Source: Campylorhamphus procurvoides
Taxonomy: Eukaryota > Chordata > Aves > Passeriformes > Dendrocolaptidae
Assembly (NCBI GenBank): GCA_013396655.1
Contig: WBMV01001908.1
Location: forward strand, 620,325 to 684,324
Reading direction: 5' to 3'
DNA length: 64,000 bases
Shown here: in pieces, positions 27,945 through 38,869 of the stretch
Numbering within the stretch: the first letter of the stretch is position 1
Layout: every line of letters begins with the position of its first letter
Program-made: the position numbers and the translations under genes
The notes under the pieces: generated by a model
Told to the model about the DNA's origin: nothing
Databases searched by the model: none
The model's input: the letters and a program-made list of their open reading frames with translations, nothing else

Positions 27945-28090
27945 CGCTTTCCCCTCGGCTCTGCCCTTTCCCTGGAGGCTCCAGGGACGATCCTCCTGCT
28001 GGCACCGCGACACCTGCTGCCCGGCTGCGGCACCGAGCCCCTTCCCTGAGCGCATCGGGATGCGTGAGTTCGGTCTGTCGGAGTTAAAAA
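27945..28090 (+). promoter_or_regulatory. Small CpG-rich patch; candidate alternative first exon or retroviral U5/leader
   Basis: About 145 bp with roughly a dozen or more CpG dinucleotides and high GC stands out sharply from the AT-rich surroundings. It includes CTGGCACCGCGACACC, CCGGCTGCGGCACCGAGCC and GGGATGCGTGAGTTCGG; the last contains GTGAGT, a usable splice donor on the LARGE1 strand. Two readings fit. One is a short promoter plus non-coding first exon of LARGE1 or a lncRNA. The other is the 3' part of an old LTR with U5 and leader, since AATAAA lies 33 bp upstream. The text feels similar to avian LTR sequence, but I cannot name a family. Confidence 0.4.
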
Positions 28091-31000
28091 GCATTTCTCT
28101 GAACCGCTGAAAGTTGGAATGCGTCTGATTCCTTGCCGCCTTTGAGGAATTAACTGCTTAGAATTTTAGATTTGAAGGGAAAAACAGTGTTGGTGTTAAG
28201 TAATTTATCTTTACCTCCTTTGCCTGCTGTAAATGTAAACGCAGGAAAATGCCCCAAATAAGCTAGCTTTATCAAATACCTAATTAGCTGAGCTGTTATG
28301 TTTCTACATAAGACAGGTTATGAATGGGATGATAAGAAAGGGAATTCTTTTATAGCCTAAGTTTTAGATGAAGAAAAAAAATTGTATTTGATCACAGCTG
28401 TTGATTTTCCTGACAACACTACAGCTTGTTCTCAGGCTTGTTCCTCATTAATACAGCAATATGAAACTGTTTGTTGATTTTTTTTTGCATTTTACCTCAT
28501 ATTTTGTGTGGCTTCAGCTTTTTCTCCAGCTTAATGTGGTACAGCTTTGTCCATGCTAACAAATACTGAGGCCCAGCAGGAGTGGATTTGTAGAGTGAAA
28601 TAGGCAGTGCAGAGGACCAGATACACAGGCTGCATTCATTCAAGGTTTTTACAGTAGTCTAGTTACAGTCTTGTCCCAGCAGCTGAGCATCCGTAGCATC
28701 CTTTGGCATAAACTCTGGCATGCATCTTCTGGTTTTGTTTCATCCTAAAGGTAACCAGTTTGTCCCCTCTCAGACTCCTCAGTCATGTAGCTCAGTCTAG
28801 AATAAGAAGGGATGCTTGGGGAGATTGTGTCAAAATTCCTCCTCTGAATTAAAATGCTGATGTAAACTCAGTCATTGAATTCTTTCTCAGTTGTAGCTTA
28901 AACTGCCTGTTTCCCTGCTTTTTTCCACATTGATTCACCAACAGGAATAGATTGAATTTCTGAGACATATGTCATGGTAGCTGTAGGGTTTCAGTTGATA
29001 ATGTTACTGCTATTAGCATGCTGATTGAACTTTTTTCCCCATAAACTTTGGAATTTTTATATCTCAAAGTCGTTCATATTACTCACACAGCAAAACAATT
29101 TTAGATGTTCTTACCCAAAATCTCTTAACCTCACAGATGGCAATAAAACCTAAAGAGAAAATCCAGTGTGTCATTATGAAACAACATCCTCCCCCCCAAA
29201 AAAGAATGCGCACAAAATGTGTGTATCTGATTCATTAATCTTTGCTAGTGGCACTTAGACAATATTATTGAACTGCTGTGGTAAAATATTAATGAGGATT
29301 GAGGTATTGCTTAGATGAGATTTTTACTGCAGTTTGGCTTTTTGACTGCTTTTCATAACTTTACCACCGACTTGCTGTGTAACCAATTTTCTTGAAATTC
29401 CTATATTTTTTTTTACCTTAAAGCCCAAGGACTCCCAAAAACATGTGAAAATCATGACATTTAATTTAAATATCCAGGTATCTTTATATCAGGGTATGTT
29501 AAACTAATTTTGGATATTCTAAGGAAGTTGAGACCTTCAAATGAAGAATGAGAATAGCTAAGACAACTCTGTTTATGCTACTGAAGTATTTTAGTATCCC
29601 AAGTGGTAAAATTATATTCTCCCAAATAACTGTTTCAGTTTTTCAAAATTTTTCAGGCCTGATAAAACCCTGCAATTGTTTCTGTGCAAAAGCCAGTTTT
29701 CCTTCTGAATTATTAAGTGTAATTATTTGCAACATCACTTTATGTATTAGAAGAATGTGTTTGATCATATGGTTGAATATAGCTTTGAAGATGACAAAAA
29801 ATGCCTCAAGATGCATTGCATATTGGACATTACATCTTCCAAAGTGTTTTTAGAAACTAAGAAAATATGATCTTTTAAGTTTTTGCTTTGCTTCATAGTA
29901 CTGATTTACACTATTCACATGCATTAACATGCATTCTTATTTACATGTGAATATTTGGTAAGGTCTTAAAATATTAACTTGATCAGTTACAAACTACTGC
30001 AAGCATCTGTCTATTAAAGTTTCAAAACAGTTTCTCACCACAGTGTGTGTTTGGAAGACTGAGATAAAGCAGACCCAGTCTGCCTGAATAGACTCAGAAT
30101 TTCCAAAAGGTGCATGATAACGGCCTGAATTGTGATCAGGATCCAGTGATGGTTTGGTCTCTCTTCCAACTCATACGTGCATTTCCAGTAATGCCTACAA
30201 ACATTAGTGCTAAACCCTACAATTTTCTCAGAAGCCATGCAGAGATGACATTTTGTGTCAAGTCCAGTTCTTGAAGTTCTAATGTAACTTCAGCTTTTAT
30301 TTAAAAAAAAAAGAAAAGTTTCAGGTTTTCATAGTTGCAAGTATAATTTGAGATATGAACTTTCAAAGCTTTTCAACCTGTAGGTGTTATTGAAGAAAAT
30401 GAGAAGAGCAGCCCCTTGTTACCTTCCTCTGATGGTGGGACCTCTCTTCAATTCTGAGATACCTCAGGTTGTCAGGCTGCTAATGCATGTTGTTGAAATG
30501 GCCACTTAGGCAGAAAAAAAGACATGTTATCATAGTTTAAGGGGGATTTTACAAGAACACCATTTTCTCTAGAATATTTTTCACTGTACTATACTTTTTA
30601 ATAGTCTTTAGCCCTACTTTCCAGTTTTCTAAAGCTTCAGTTTCTTATTGAAAATGGTATTTTTTGGGGCTTTGGATATATTTCACTGTCTCTATGATTT
30701 AAAATCAGTTTGTAAAAGTCTTTACCTGTAGAGATGGCATAATTTTAAGGTCAGCTTTAACAATATTAATGGATTTCTGTAATCCATTGAAGTCTGTCTG
30801 AAAAGTAAAATATTCTTCTAACTGCTATATGTGAGCTAGAAATTAATACATTTCACAATTTTCAACATGCGTAACGTTACTCCATATTCTTACACAATAC
30901 TAAAAAAGTACATAAACATTACAAAATACAAACAATTAACATCCATATTAGCATTTAATCAAGTTGAAGGTTTTCAGGGATAAATGTATTTTCTTATTAA

Positions 31001-34000
31001 AAGAATCTTATTTTAGAGAAATTAAATCAAATGAAGGTGATTTTGCTTGCTGGCATTGAAATACAAAGTCCATGGTATGCATTTCAGAGCTAATGCATAT
31101 TACTGTCAGAAATCCCTTCACTTTTTTTTTGCTGCTTTCAATGGTTACTTTTTATGTTAGATAGTAAAAAAAGCTACAACCAAAGAATAAGCCACTTAGG
31201 TCATAATTTACTCTGTAACTATAAAATTATGTCTAAATATCAGCAAACATAAGATCATGCTGTTCCTAAGATTGTACAAGACCTTTTTAACATGTTTTAA
31301 CATCACCCTGTTTCTCATCTCCAGCTTTGTCATTCTTAGTGCACTCGAAACATGCATTTCAGCTGTCTTCACCCGATGTACCAAATCACCTTATAATAAC
31401 ACATTTTAAGGTTCTTTTAATAGCATGGTATAAAAAATATTGTCACTACAAGGACATTTCCATAAAACAAGGCAGACAAAATAGATCTTACAGTTTTGAA
31501 ACTTTTATGACAAGTAAGGAAAAGTAATTGAAAACCCAACTTTAGAACTTTCAAGACCAAATTGAGTTGCCTGTAAAATACATGCAACATATATTTTCCC
31601 AGCAGTTAGTGGTAAAGAAAATACTCTAATTTTCTATTACCTTGTGTATCCCAAAATTAACGTTAGTACTATGTTCTACAAATGATGACATATTATCAAA
31701 GTTCAATCTATATGATTTGTGTATGTTCTCCAAATTTTCAAATATTATTAATGCAGTTTCATTGTTATATTGGAAATAGTCTTGGAAATTATCTTTTCTG
31801 TCAGCTGTGCAACAATATATAATCACTGCATTTATTTTCTGTATCCATAGTTCTAATCCACAGCAGCCAAAAATACCCCAAAGACACCCAAGCCTTTTTT
31901 GGTTTTTTTAAAAAAATCTTTTTTATCAATTGAAAAACTAGTTAATATAAGCTTGGCAATAAGCAAAACTTGTCCTACCAAGCTCCTCAGAGCTATGTAT
32001 CCTCATAGGTCTGGGTGAATCTTGGAAAAACAATGTTATGTAATTTGTTGTCAAAATCAACCTGTGTGAATTGCTATAGCTAATAATAATAGTGTGGTAC
32101 ATTTTTGATAATACTAAGGACTGCTTTTGTTGCCCTTCAAAAAACTGCATTGTTATGCCCTGTATTTTGGTATCTCCTAGCAACAAAAAAAGTTTCAAAA
32201 AGTTTTATTTTTAGAAGTGTGCTAGAATTGTTTTCACAATCCCTGTATTTTCATGCTGTCTCACTGGAAGCTCCCCTTGAGCAACAGAAAACTCTTCTGC
32301 ACAAAGTGCTGTGATCTATAGTGAATATTGCTCTCTGTTGCAAAACATATTGAGGTGTATCTCATCTTGGTGAAACACTGGCCTTGGGGTCAGTATCATG
32401 ATCCCAGTCTCTGTGCAGCTATGACTGAATTGACCTCATTTAGTTTATGATCATTTTATCTGCTGTGTAATCTGCAGTTTACATGGCACATAGATCCTAA
32501 ATATTGTGTCCCACAGGGCTATGATAAAAGATAATGCTTGTGATGCAAGAACAGGGGAGACCATTTGTAGGTAACAAAACAGACATCATAACAATGACAT
32601 TTATACTGCTAAAGGCATTGCCTCCAGAGAGCACATCCTGATCTGCAGGCCAAAAGGTGGAGAATGGCTGTCATTCACAGCACTTGGCCCCTGTGGAGCG
32701 GACTGGCTGCAGCCTTAATGCATAACATGCCCTGTTTATATCCCAAGACATTGTTATTTTTCTGTCTTTATATTATTTGCAAAAACTGCCACAGTTTCAC
32801 CCAAGTCATAACATGATGCAGAGGGGTATATGTTGTATTTCTTGAGGCATTGCATGATGGCAGTGCCTGAAGGCAGCAAACCTGCTGAGGCAGTACTGGA
32901 GGAGTGTTACAGTGCACAGGGAGCAATCATCCATGTTGTTTGTAGGGAATGGTTCTGGTAGTAAATCTTCAAAACTTCCCCTGATTCTGTGTCCGAAGGA
33001 CCTGCCTGTCTCACCCTGAAAGACAGTCCAGGTGCTAAGAGATGCATGGAGAACCCTATCATATCTCAGTTCTTGAAAACTTGGCTCCCTTGGAGAAAGT
33101 TATTAAAGTATTTGCACACATGGGGTTATTTTAACTGCAGCTCCCTTGCTTAGATTACCTTTTAAAAAAAAAAAAACATTGTTCAAATGTATTATTTTGA
33201 TTTCGGTATCAGTTGAAGTTATACTTACATACGTGTGTTTGTATGTTTTTTGTATAAAGACATATATAAGGATTTTTTGATTTTAAACTGTTAACATCTA
33301 ATATGCAGAATGTTTTAAAGACCGGTCTTCATTATAGAAAGCGCAGGTGTCATTCAACGTTTTCTTTGAAGGTGTGAATATTTGTAACAAAACCTTCAGT
33401 CACTTCTGCTTATTGTCTCAGTTTGTTGTCCACTGGATGAAAGTATTTCACTAATCTCAAGACTTCAGAGTAAGGATCTTCACCTTAATTCTTCTCTGAG
33501 ACTCTTACCAGCTTTTTGTCCTGCTCTCTTAAGACTCATTGTTTAAGTTACTAGAGGGTAGCTTTACTTCTGCCCTGGATGTATATTAATGACTGTCAGA
33601 CACAGAAAGAGTCAAATTGTCTTAAAAGATACTGGAATATAGAAGCAGTTAGGATAAGAGGTCTTCATCCTCTCTCTTTGTCTCCCCTCATCTTCAGCCA
33701 GCGCAAAGCATGCTCTTGTCTTATATGACATGGCCATGACTGCACAGTCCTCTACATCCTTTGATGATCCTCAACATCATCATTATCCTCTTTTCATTTG
33801 GTTTGAAAAGATCTGGCAACCTCCCCTCTGCCCTGAAAATTATGAATTATAATCACATTTAAAGGGGAAGTGTTAATTATGTGCATTTGAATAAGGTCAT
33901 TCTTTTCAGTATATTCATTTTCTTTACAAGAGACTTACTAAATATTTTATATTTATTATTTCTGCATCTTCATCTAATTGCAAAATTATAGGAACTTCTG

Positions 34001-34236
34001 AGAACAATGATGAGATGATAATGAGATCAGTAAGAAATTACTGAGACTAAAGTTCTCATGCCGAGATACAATGAAATGCTCGGTGAAAATCTGCAGTTTG
34101 AGGAGATAGAGAGAACATAGGAACACATAGCCCATCACCCTTTTTCTCCAGGCAAACCAACCTCCCTCAGATGGTAGTTCTTAAATGAAGAGTAAAGAGT
34201 TACCCAAATTACAGATTGGTTTGAAAGAGCAGTATT
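28091..34236. other. Long featureless intron stretch
   Basis: About 6 kb of AT-rich sequence, especially AT-rich at 30.2-31.9 kb. It carries short homopolymers such as the A run near 33163. No exon, CR1 or LTR was recognised. Confidence 0.45.
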
Positions 34237-34314
34237 CAACTGGCATTGTGCAGAGGGTTGGACTAGATGACCTCCAGAGGTCCCTCCCAGCCTGGAGTAT
34301 TCTATGATTCTATT
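34237..34314 (+). mobile_element. CR1 3' terminal fragment
   Basis: About 78 bp of the CR1 3' end: GGTTGGACTAGATGACCTCC, AGAGGTCCCTCCCAGCCT and the terminal TCTATGATTCTATT. This is a very short, strongly 5'-truncated insertion of the subfamily carrying the GACCTCCAGAGGTCC tail. Confidence 0.92.
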
Positions 34315-35445
34315 GAAATGCTAACTCCACACATGGAAAATTCAGATTCGTCAGTAAGTCTTTTTTCCCGGTGTCTTCAGACTAGTTTCTACAGCTGTAT
34401 TTAGCTTTCGTAATACCTTTCATACTCCTTTTGTAATTACCTTAAAACTGTATGCCATTCTTGTCTAATACCCACACTCATCTGTGTAGCACTAAATAAG
34501 AAGCCATGAGAAATCTGTGTTCATAAATTTTTCAAGCCCTTTTCCAAGGTCCCAGTGTTCAAGAATATGTCCTGTGTGAAATAACTTAAATCAACAACTG
34601 CCTTTCCTGCTTGAAAAGGTGTCTGACACCAAATAATTCTGCAAGAGCTTTGCTTCTGTGTCAAGTAAAGTAGAGTGTGGTCTGTAAGCACCTTTCCCAT
34701 CAATTCACATAGAACCCATTCAGATTGGGAAAACCTGCAAAAATGGGTAGTCCTTGTAGCCAGCTTGGATGGTATAATATTTAAGAACAAGTAAATACTG
34801 GACCTGGAAACACACAGATTTCAGCAGGACAGTTAGTAAAAAAAAAAAAAGTTCCTCACAATTCTTGGTGTTATTTGATGCTCTGTAGTAGCATCAAGGA
34901 ACTATTGTGAATGTATAGTGTGCTTTGTAAAGTAGCACTGTAATCAGAGTGAAGGATTTGTCTTCTGCCTTTGATTGTGGTCTCAGATGCACACACACAT
35001 ATATATCAAATTATATATTACACTTTTTTCCCTATTTACTGATTCCTTGGTTATTCAAATAGGAAATTACCAGCAATTCTGGGAGTTTTGTTTACATTTA
35101 TTTTTATATAAATATGATATTTGTAGGTTTAATAATACTTAGGGAATATGTAGTAATGAGGTGAGAACTTTGGTGCTTGTATAAAAAAACTCAGCTTCTT
35201 TTCATTAAGTATCAGAGACTTGGTCCATATTTTTTGTGAGTTGGTGCAGGTTGAATTGATCTTAGTGAAGTTATATTGATTTGTACTAGCTAGAAGTTTA
35301 ACCTGGGATTCTCTGTGTGTTTCAGTATAATTGTTTATGTGCATTATCATTCATATATAGTGGAATTAATGCTATAGTTGGAATTTTTGAGGATTTAAAT
35401 TGAATGGCCACTGCATATTTTACGACTGGGTCCAAAACTGTAGTC

Positions 35446-35680
35446 ATGAATCATGGAATTACATTTGGAAGGGACCTCTGGAGATTGTCTGGTTCAACGC
35501 CTTGCTCAAATCATGGTCAGCGAAAGGAGGTTGCTCGAGGCCATGTGCAGTTGCGTTTTGAATATCTCCAAGGATGAAGTCTCTGCATCCTCTCTAGTTG
35601 TGTCCTTTTGCTGGCGAGTGCAGACCTGGACTCAGCATTCCAGGCATTTCTTACCACTGATGAATACAGAGGAAGGATCC
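35446..35680 (-). mobile_element. CR1 fragment with internal deletion
   Basis: The antisense 3' end (ATCATGGAATTACATTTGGA, GGGACCTCTGGAGATTGTCT) and ATATCTCCAAGGATGAAGTC are present. The match then jumps near 35600 to GACCTGGACTCAGCATTCCA, which belongs several hundred bases further into the element (the ORF2 C-terminal region). The missing middle implies an internal deletion. The copy is old and non-coding. Confidence 0.8.
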
Positions 35681-38229
35681 TAAGGAGAGCTCTGTGTATT
35701 TCTGCAGCTCTCACATACAGGGCAATTCTTCCTCCTTGTCTTTTTGGCTAGTCCTTCCTAAAAAACCTGTATCCATCCATTACCTGACAGCTGAAGACAG
35801 GTGTCTCCTGTCCATATCACTCAATGCCATTTGCTTGCCAGCCTATTCCAGTACTTTCTCATTTGCTGTGGGTTTTCTTTAGTATCCTCATTACTCATAA
35901 TTTAATTCCTCAATAGTTTGGCCTCAATTTATTGAAAAAGAAACTTTTCCCCCATGTGGTCAGATGGATCCTGTCTCTTGGTGGCAGACCTCCATTCTCA
36001 TAGAGGGTCCCATGATTGTAAAATCAAAGTATCTCTTGTCAATACCAGCTGCAAAACTGATTTTTGACCGGCAGTATCTAGGCACTCCTCAGTTCCTTCC
36101 TTCTTACCATCAGAGTTGGAGAGAGCCACCTAGGGCCATTTATCTATGTTTTTAGTTGTGAATTTCTTTTTCAATTTGTTTAGTACAAATTGTTTAGTAC
36201 TGTATTGTTTAGTACAAATATTTCACAATGAACAATTGGTAAGTACAGTGCCAAGTTCTGTTTCCATCTGACAAGTAAGTAGGTGCTATGAACATGTTAC
36301 AAATCCCCATGTTAAACTAATTTGTAGTTTGAGATATATGCAGTAAAATAAAAATTAGGCTTTTTTTGTTGTGTAGATTTTATTGGTTTATAATAGGGCT
36401 TTGTTTCATAGAGAGATGTGCATTCTTTTGTCAGGGAGGAACACTTCAAGCAAAAATTGTTTTCTCCTGAGCAAGACTTTCTAATGAATCTTTAATGAAT
36501 TTCCTTGCTAGAGCAGCTTTGTACATAAAGGATTCTAATGAAGGTTAACACCGCTTTTGAGTAAGCATTCAAGAGTTTTAGCTGAGAAGCAAAGTGTTAG
36601 CATCAAAATTCTGGAGAGAGAGGGGTTATGTATGTTGCACATAGCTCCCTACTTCTGATTTAAAGACCATTTTATTTTCTATATAGTTGCATGCACACAA
36701 TACTTAGGGAATTGGTGAATGGACAAACCCATGACTCATCTGTATTTGGTTATGAAGTAGAAAGATGCCATGGTATAGAGATGGGGGGGAATAGTGATGC
36801 ACCAACATACTGATGTTTTCCTCCAGTGGAGAATAGATAGCATGTTACTTTTTCCTCATGCTGTTAGTTCAGATGAGGAGGTCTGGACTTGGAGAAATGT
36901 GGAGCTGTGTACTTCTTATACGTCTGAACTTCATATACGTAAGTGTTGTGATCTGAGTGTAAACTGTGATTATGGAGAGCTGTTTTTCTTTTGAAAGATT
37001 TTGTATCCCAGGTGTGTGATACTGATGGTTGGCCAGTACATTCATAATTCAATGACACTGGGATCTCAAATTCCAAGGTATTTTTAGTATGTATTTATAG
37101 TACCCTCTTAGACTTCTGCCATACACAAACCAAGTCAGGCTCCATTTCACGGTCTTTGAATTGTGCAGAGTCCTTAGATGAGTTGGGGAGTCAGGAAATA
37201 TTGATGCTATATGTTCATATAGCTGAGAAAGTAGAGTAAAAGTAAAGTTTGGAGAACTTCTGAAAAAAACAGGTCAGTACCTGCTTTGAAAATAAGTATC
37301 ATTCTTCCCTTGCAAATGAAATGTGACTAACAGGCAAGATTGATCTTTCTGTCATGGTTGTGTTTTGTTCCTGCTCTCTCTTCTCAGCTGATGGGTTTTT
37401 TCCCTCTCATATTAATAGTGACATTTTAGCGCAGGCTTAGGAAAAGATTCTTGTCCTGTTCATCTTAAATTGTCTTATTCCTTAATAACAATTTTTGAAG
37501 TTGCAGGCTTTCATTCTTTTTGAATAGCATATGCTTGAAAGAAGAAAGGAATACCTTTAGAAGTATATATATAAATATATATATACATACATAAAGGAAT
37601 ATACGGAAACAAAAAAGGAAAAATGTGAAAGCATAGCATTTATTTACCTCTCTCTGTCTGTGACTGCTGTACTGTCAGGATAGATTCGCTTACAGCTGGA
37701 ACCTTCTAGAAAACTTTGATTAACAGGACACTAATATAATTTTCCATGAGCCATGGCATGTACTGAGTGAAGATATAAAGGAAGGTGTCAATCCTGTGTG
37801 CCCTCAGAGCAGTTAGCACAGTTCTAAGGCAGAACTCATTTGCACTGCAACTTACTGGCTATTTTCTCTCTTATAGATAGAACTATTTCTTGTAAGTAGT
37901 TGAAAAAGAGTAAATTTGGTAGCATTTGGAAACTCTGCTGTAATCTTTTCCTTTAAGGTGGCTTCACAGAACTTCTGAGGTGGTTGCTGAGTTTGAGTTT
38001 ACTCCAAGTACTTCTTTAAAGTCATGATACTATAGGGTTAAGTAGTATGATTTTGGGAGTAAGTTCTCCAATGCCAGGAAAATTCAGAGTCTGGAAGCAA
38101 AATGAGCATTAGATTTGTTTCTGTAGCATGTCTTTCCATGTGTGAGAAAAAGAGGTTGGTGAGAGAAGAAATGGTATTTTCCTTTAAAATGATATTTGTG
38201 TTCTAAGAACTTGCAAGTGGAATATTAAC
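35681..38229. other. Intron sequence with minor simple repeats
   Basis: The motif TTGTTTAGTAC occurs three times at 36176, 36190 and 36205 (14-15 bp spacing). A TA-rich microsatellite lies at about 37564-37595. The segment 35.7-36.15 kb has more GC and may be part of an unidentified old repeat. No exon was seen. Confidence 0.5.
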
Positions 38230-38869
38230 TATCCTGGTTTGGGCTGGAATAGAGTTAATTTTCTTCTTAGTGTCTGGAACAGTGCTGTGTTTTGGATTTA
38301 GCATGAGAATAATGTTGATAACACACTGGTATCTTGGTTGTTGGTAAGTTGTGCTTACTCAGAATCAAGGACTTTTTCATTTCCTTTGCTCTGCCTTTGA
38401 GGAGCTGCACAAGAAGGTGTGAGGGAGCATGGCCAGGACAGCTGATCCAAAGGCCAAAGAGATATTCCATATCAGATGACATCATGGGCAGTATATAAGC
38501 TAGGGGAGTTACCTGGAAAGGACCAACAGCTACTCGGGAATGGGCTGGGCATTGGTCAGCAGGTGGGGAGGGGCTGTATTGTGCATCACTTGTTTTTTCC
38601 TTGGGTTTTAATCTTCTCTCTATCTCCTTTTCATGCAGTTACTGTTGTTGTTGTAATAATGATGATGATAATAATATTTTACCTTATTTCAGTCATCACA
38701 TTAATTATTGATATAATCAATTAATATGTATTAAATGATTCACTGTTCTTCTCTCAATGCACAAGTTTTACCTTTTTCCATTTCTCCTCCCCACTGTACT
38801 GGCAGGAGGCAGAGGGAGAAAGCGAGTGGCTGTATTGTACGTAGTTACTGGCTGGGGTTAACCATGAAA
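38230..38869 (+). mobile_element. Solo LTR of an avian endogenous retrovirus, 6-bp TSD
   Basis: Recognised from CCTGGTTTGGGCTGGAATAG and AGAGTTAATTTTCTTCTTAG near the 5' end and GGCTGTATTGTACGTAGTTA / GGCTGGGGTTAACCA at the 3' end, a common bird LTR. It is flanked by a perfect 6-bp duplication, ATTAAC at 38224-38229 and 38870-38875, which fixes both borders. U3 contains GATATTCCATATCAGATGAC and a TATA box, TATATAAG, at about 38492. A TATTAAATG near 38727 sits where the family has its polyadenylation region. Terminal dinucleotides have decayed from TG..CA to TA..AA. No internal viral genes remain, so this is a recombination-derived solo LTR. I do not assign a family name. Confidence 0.92.
38641..38715. 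repeat. GTT/GAT/AAT-rich simple repeat inside the LTR
   Basis: A GTTGTTGTTGTAATAATG stretch, then a GATGATGATAATAATA stretch and AT-rich sequence, lies within the 3' half of the LTR, just before its polyadenylation region. It looks like local microsatellite growth after insertion. Confidence 0.75.
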
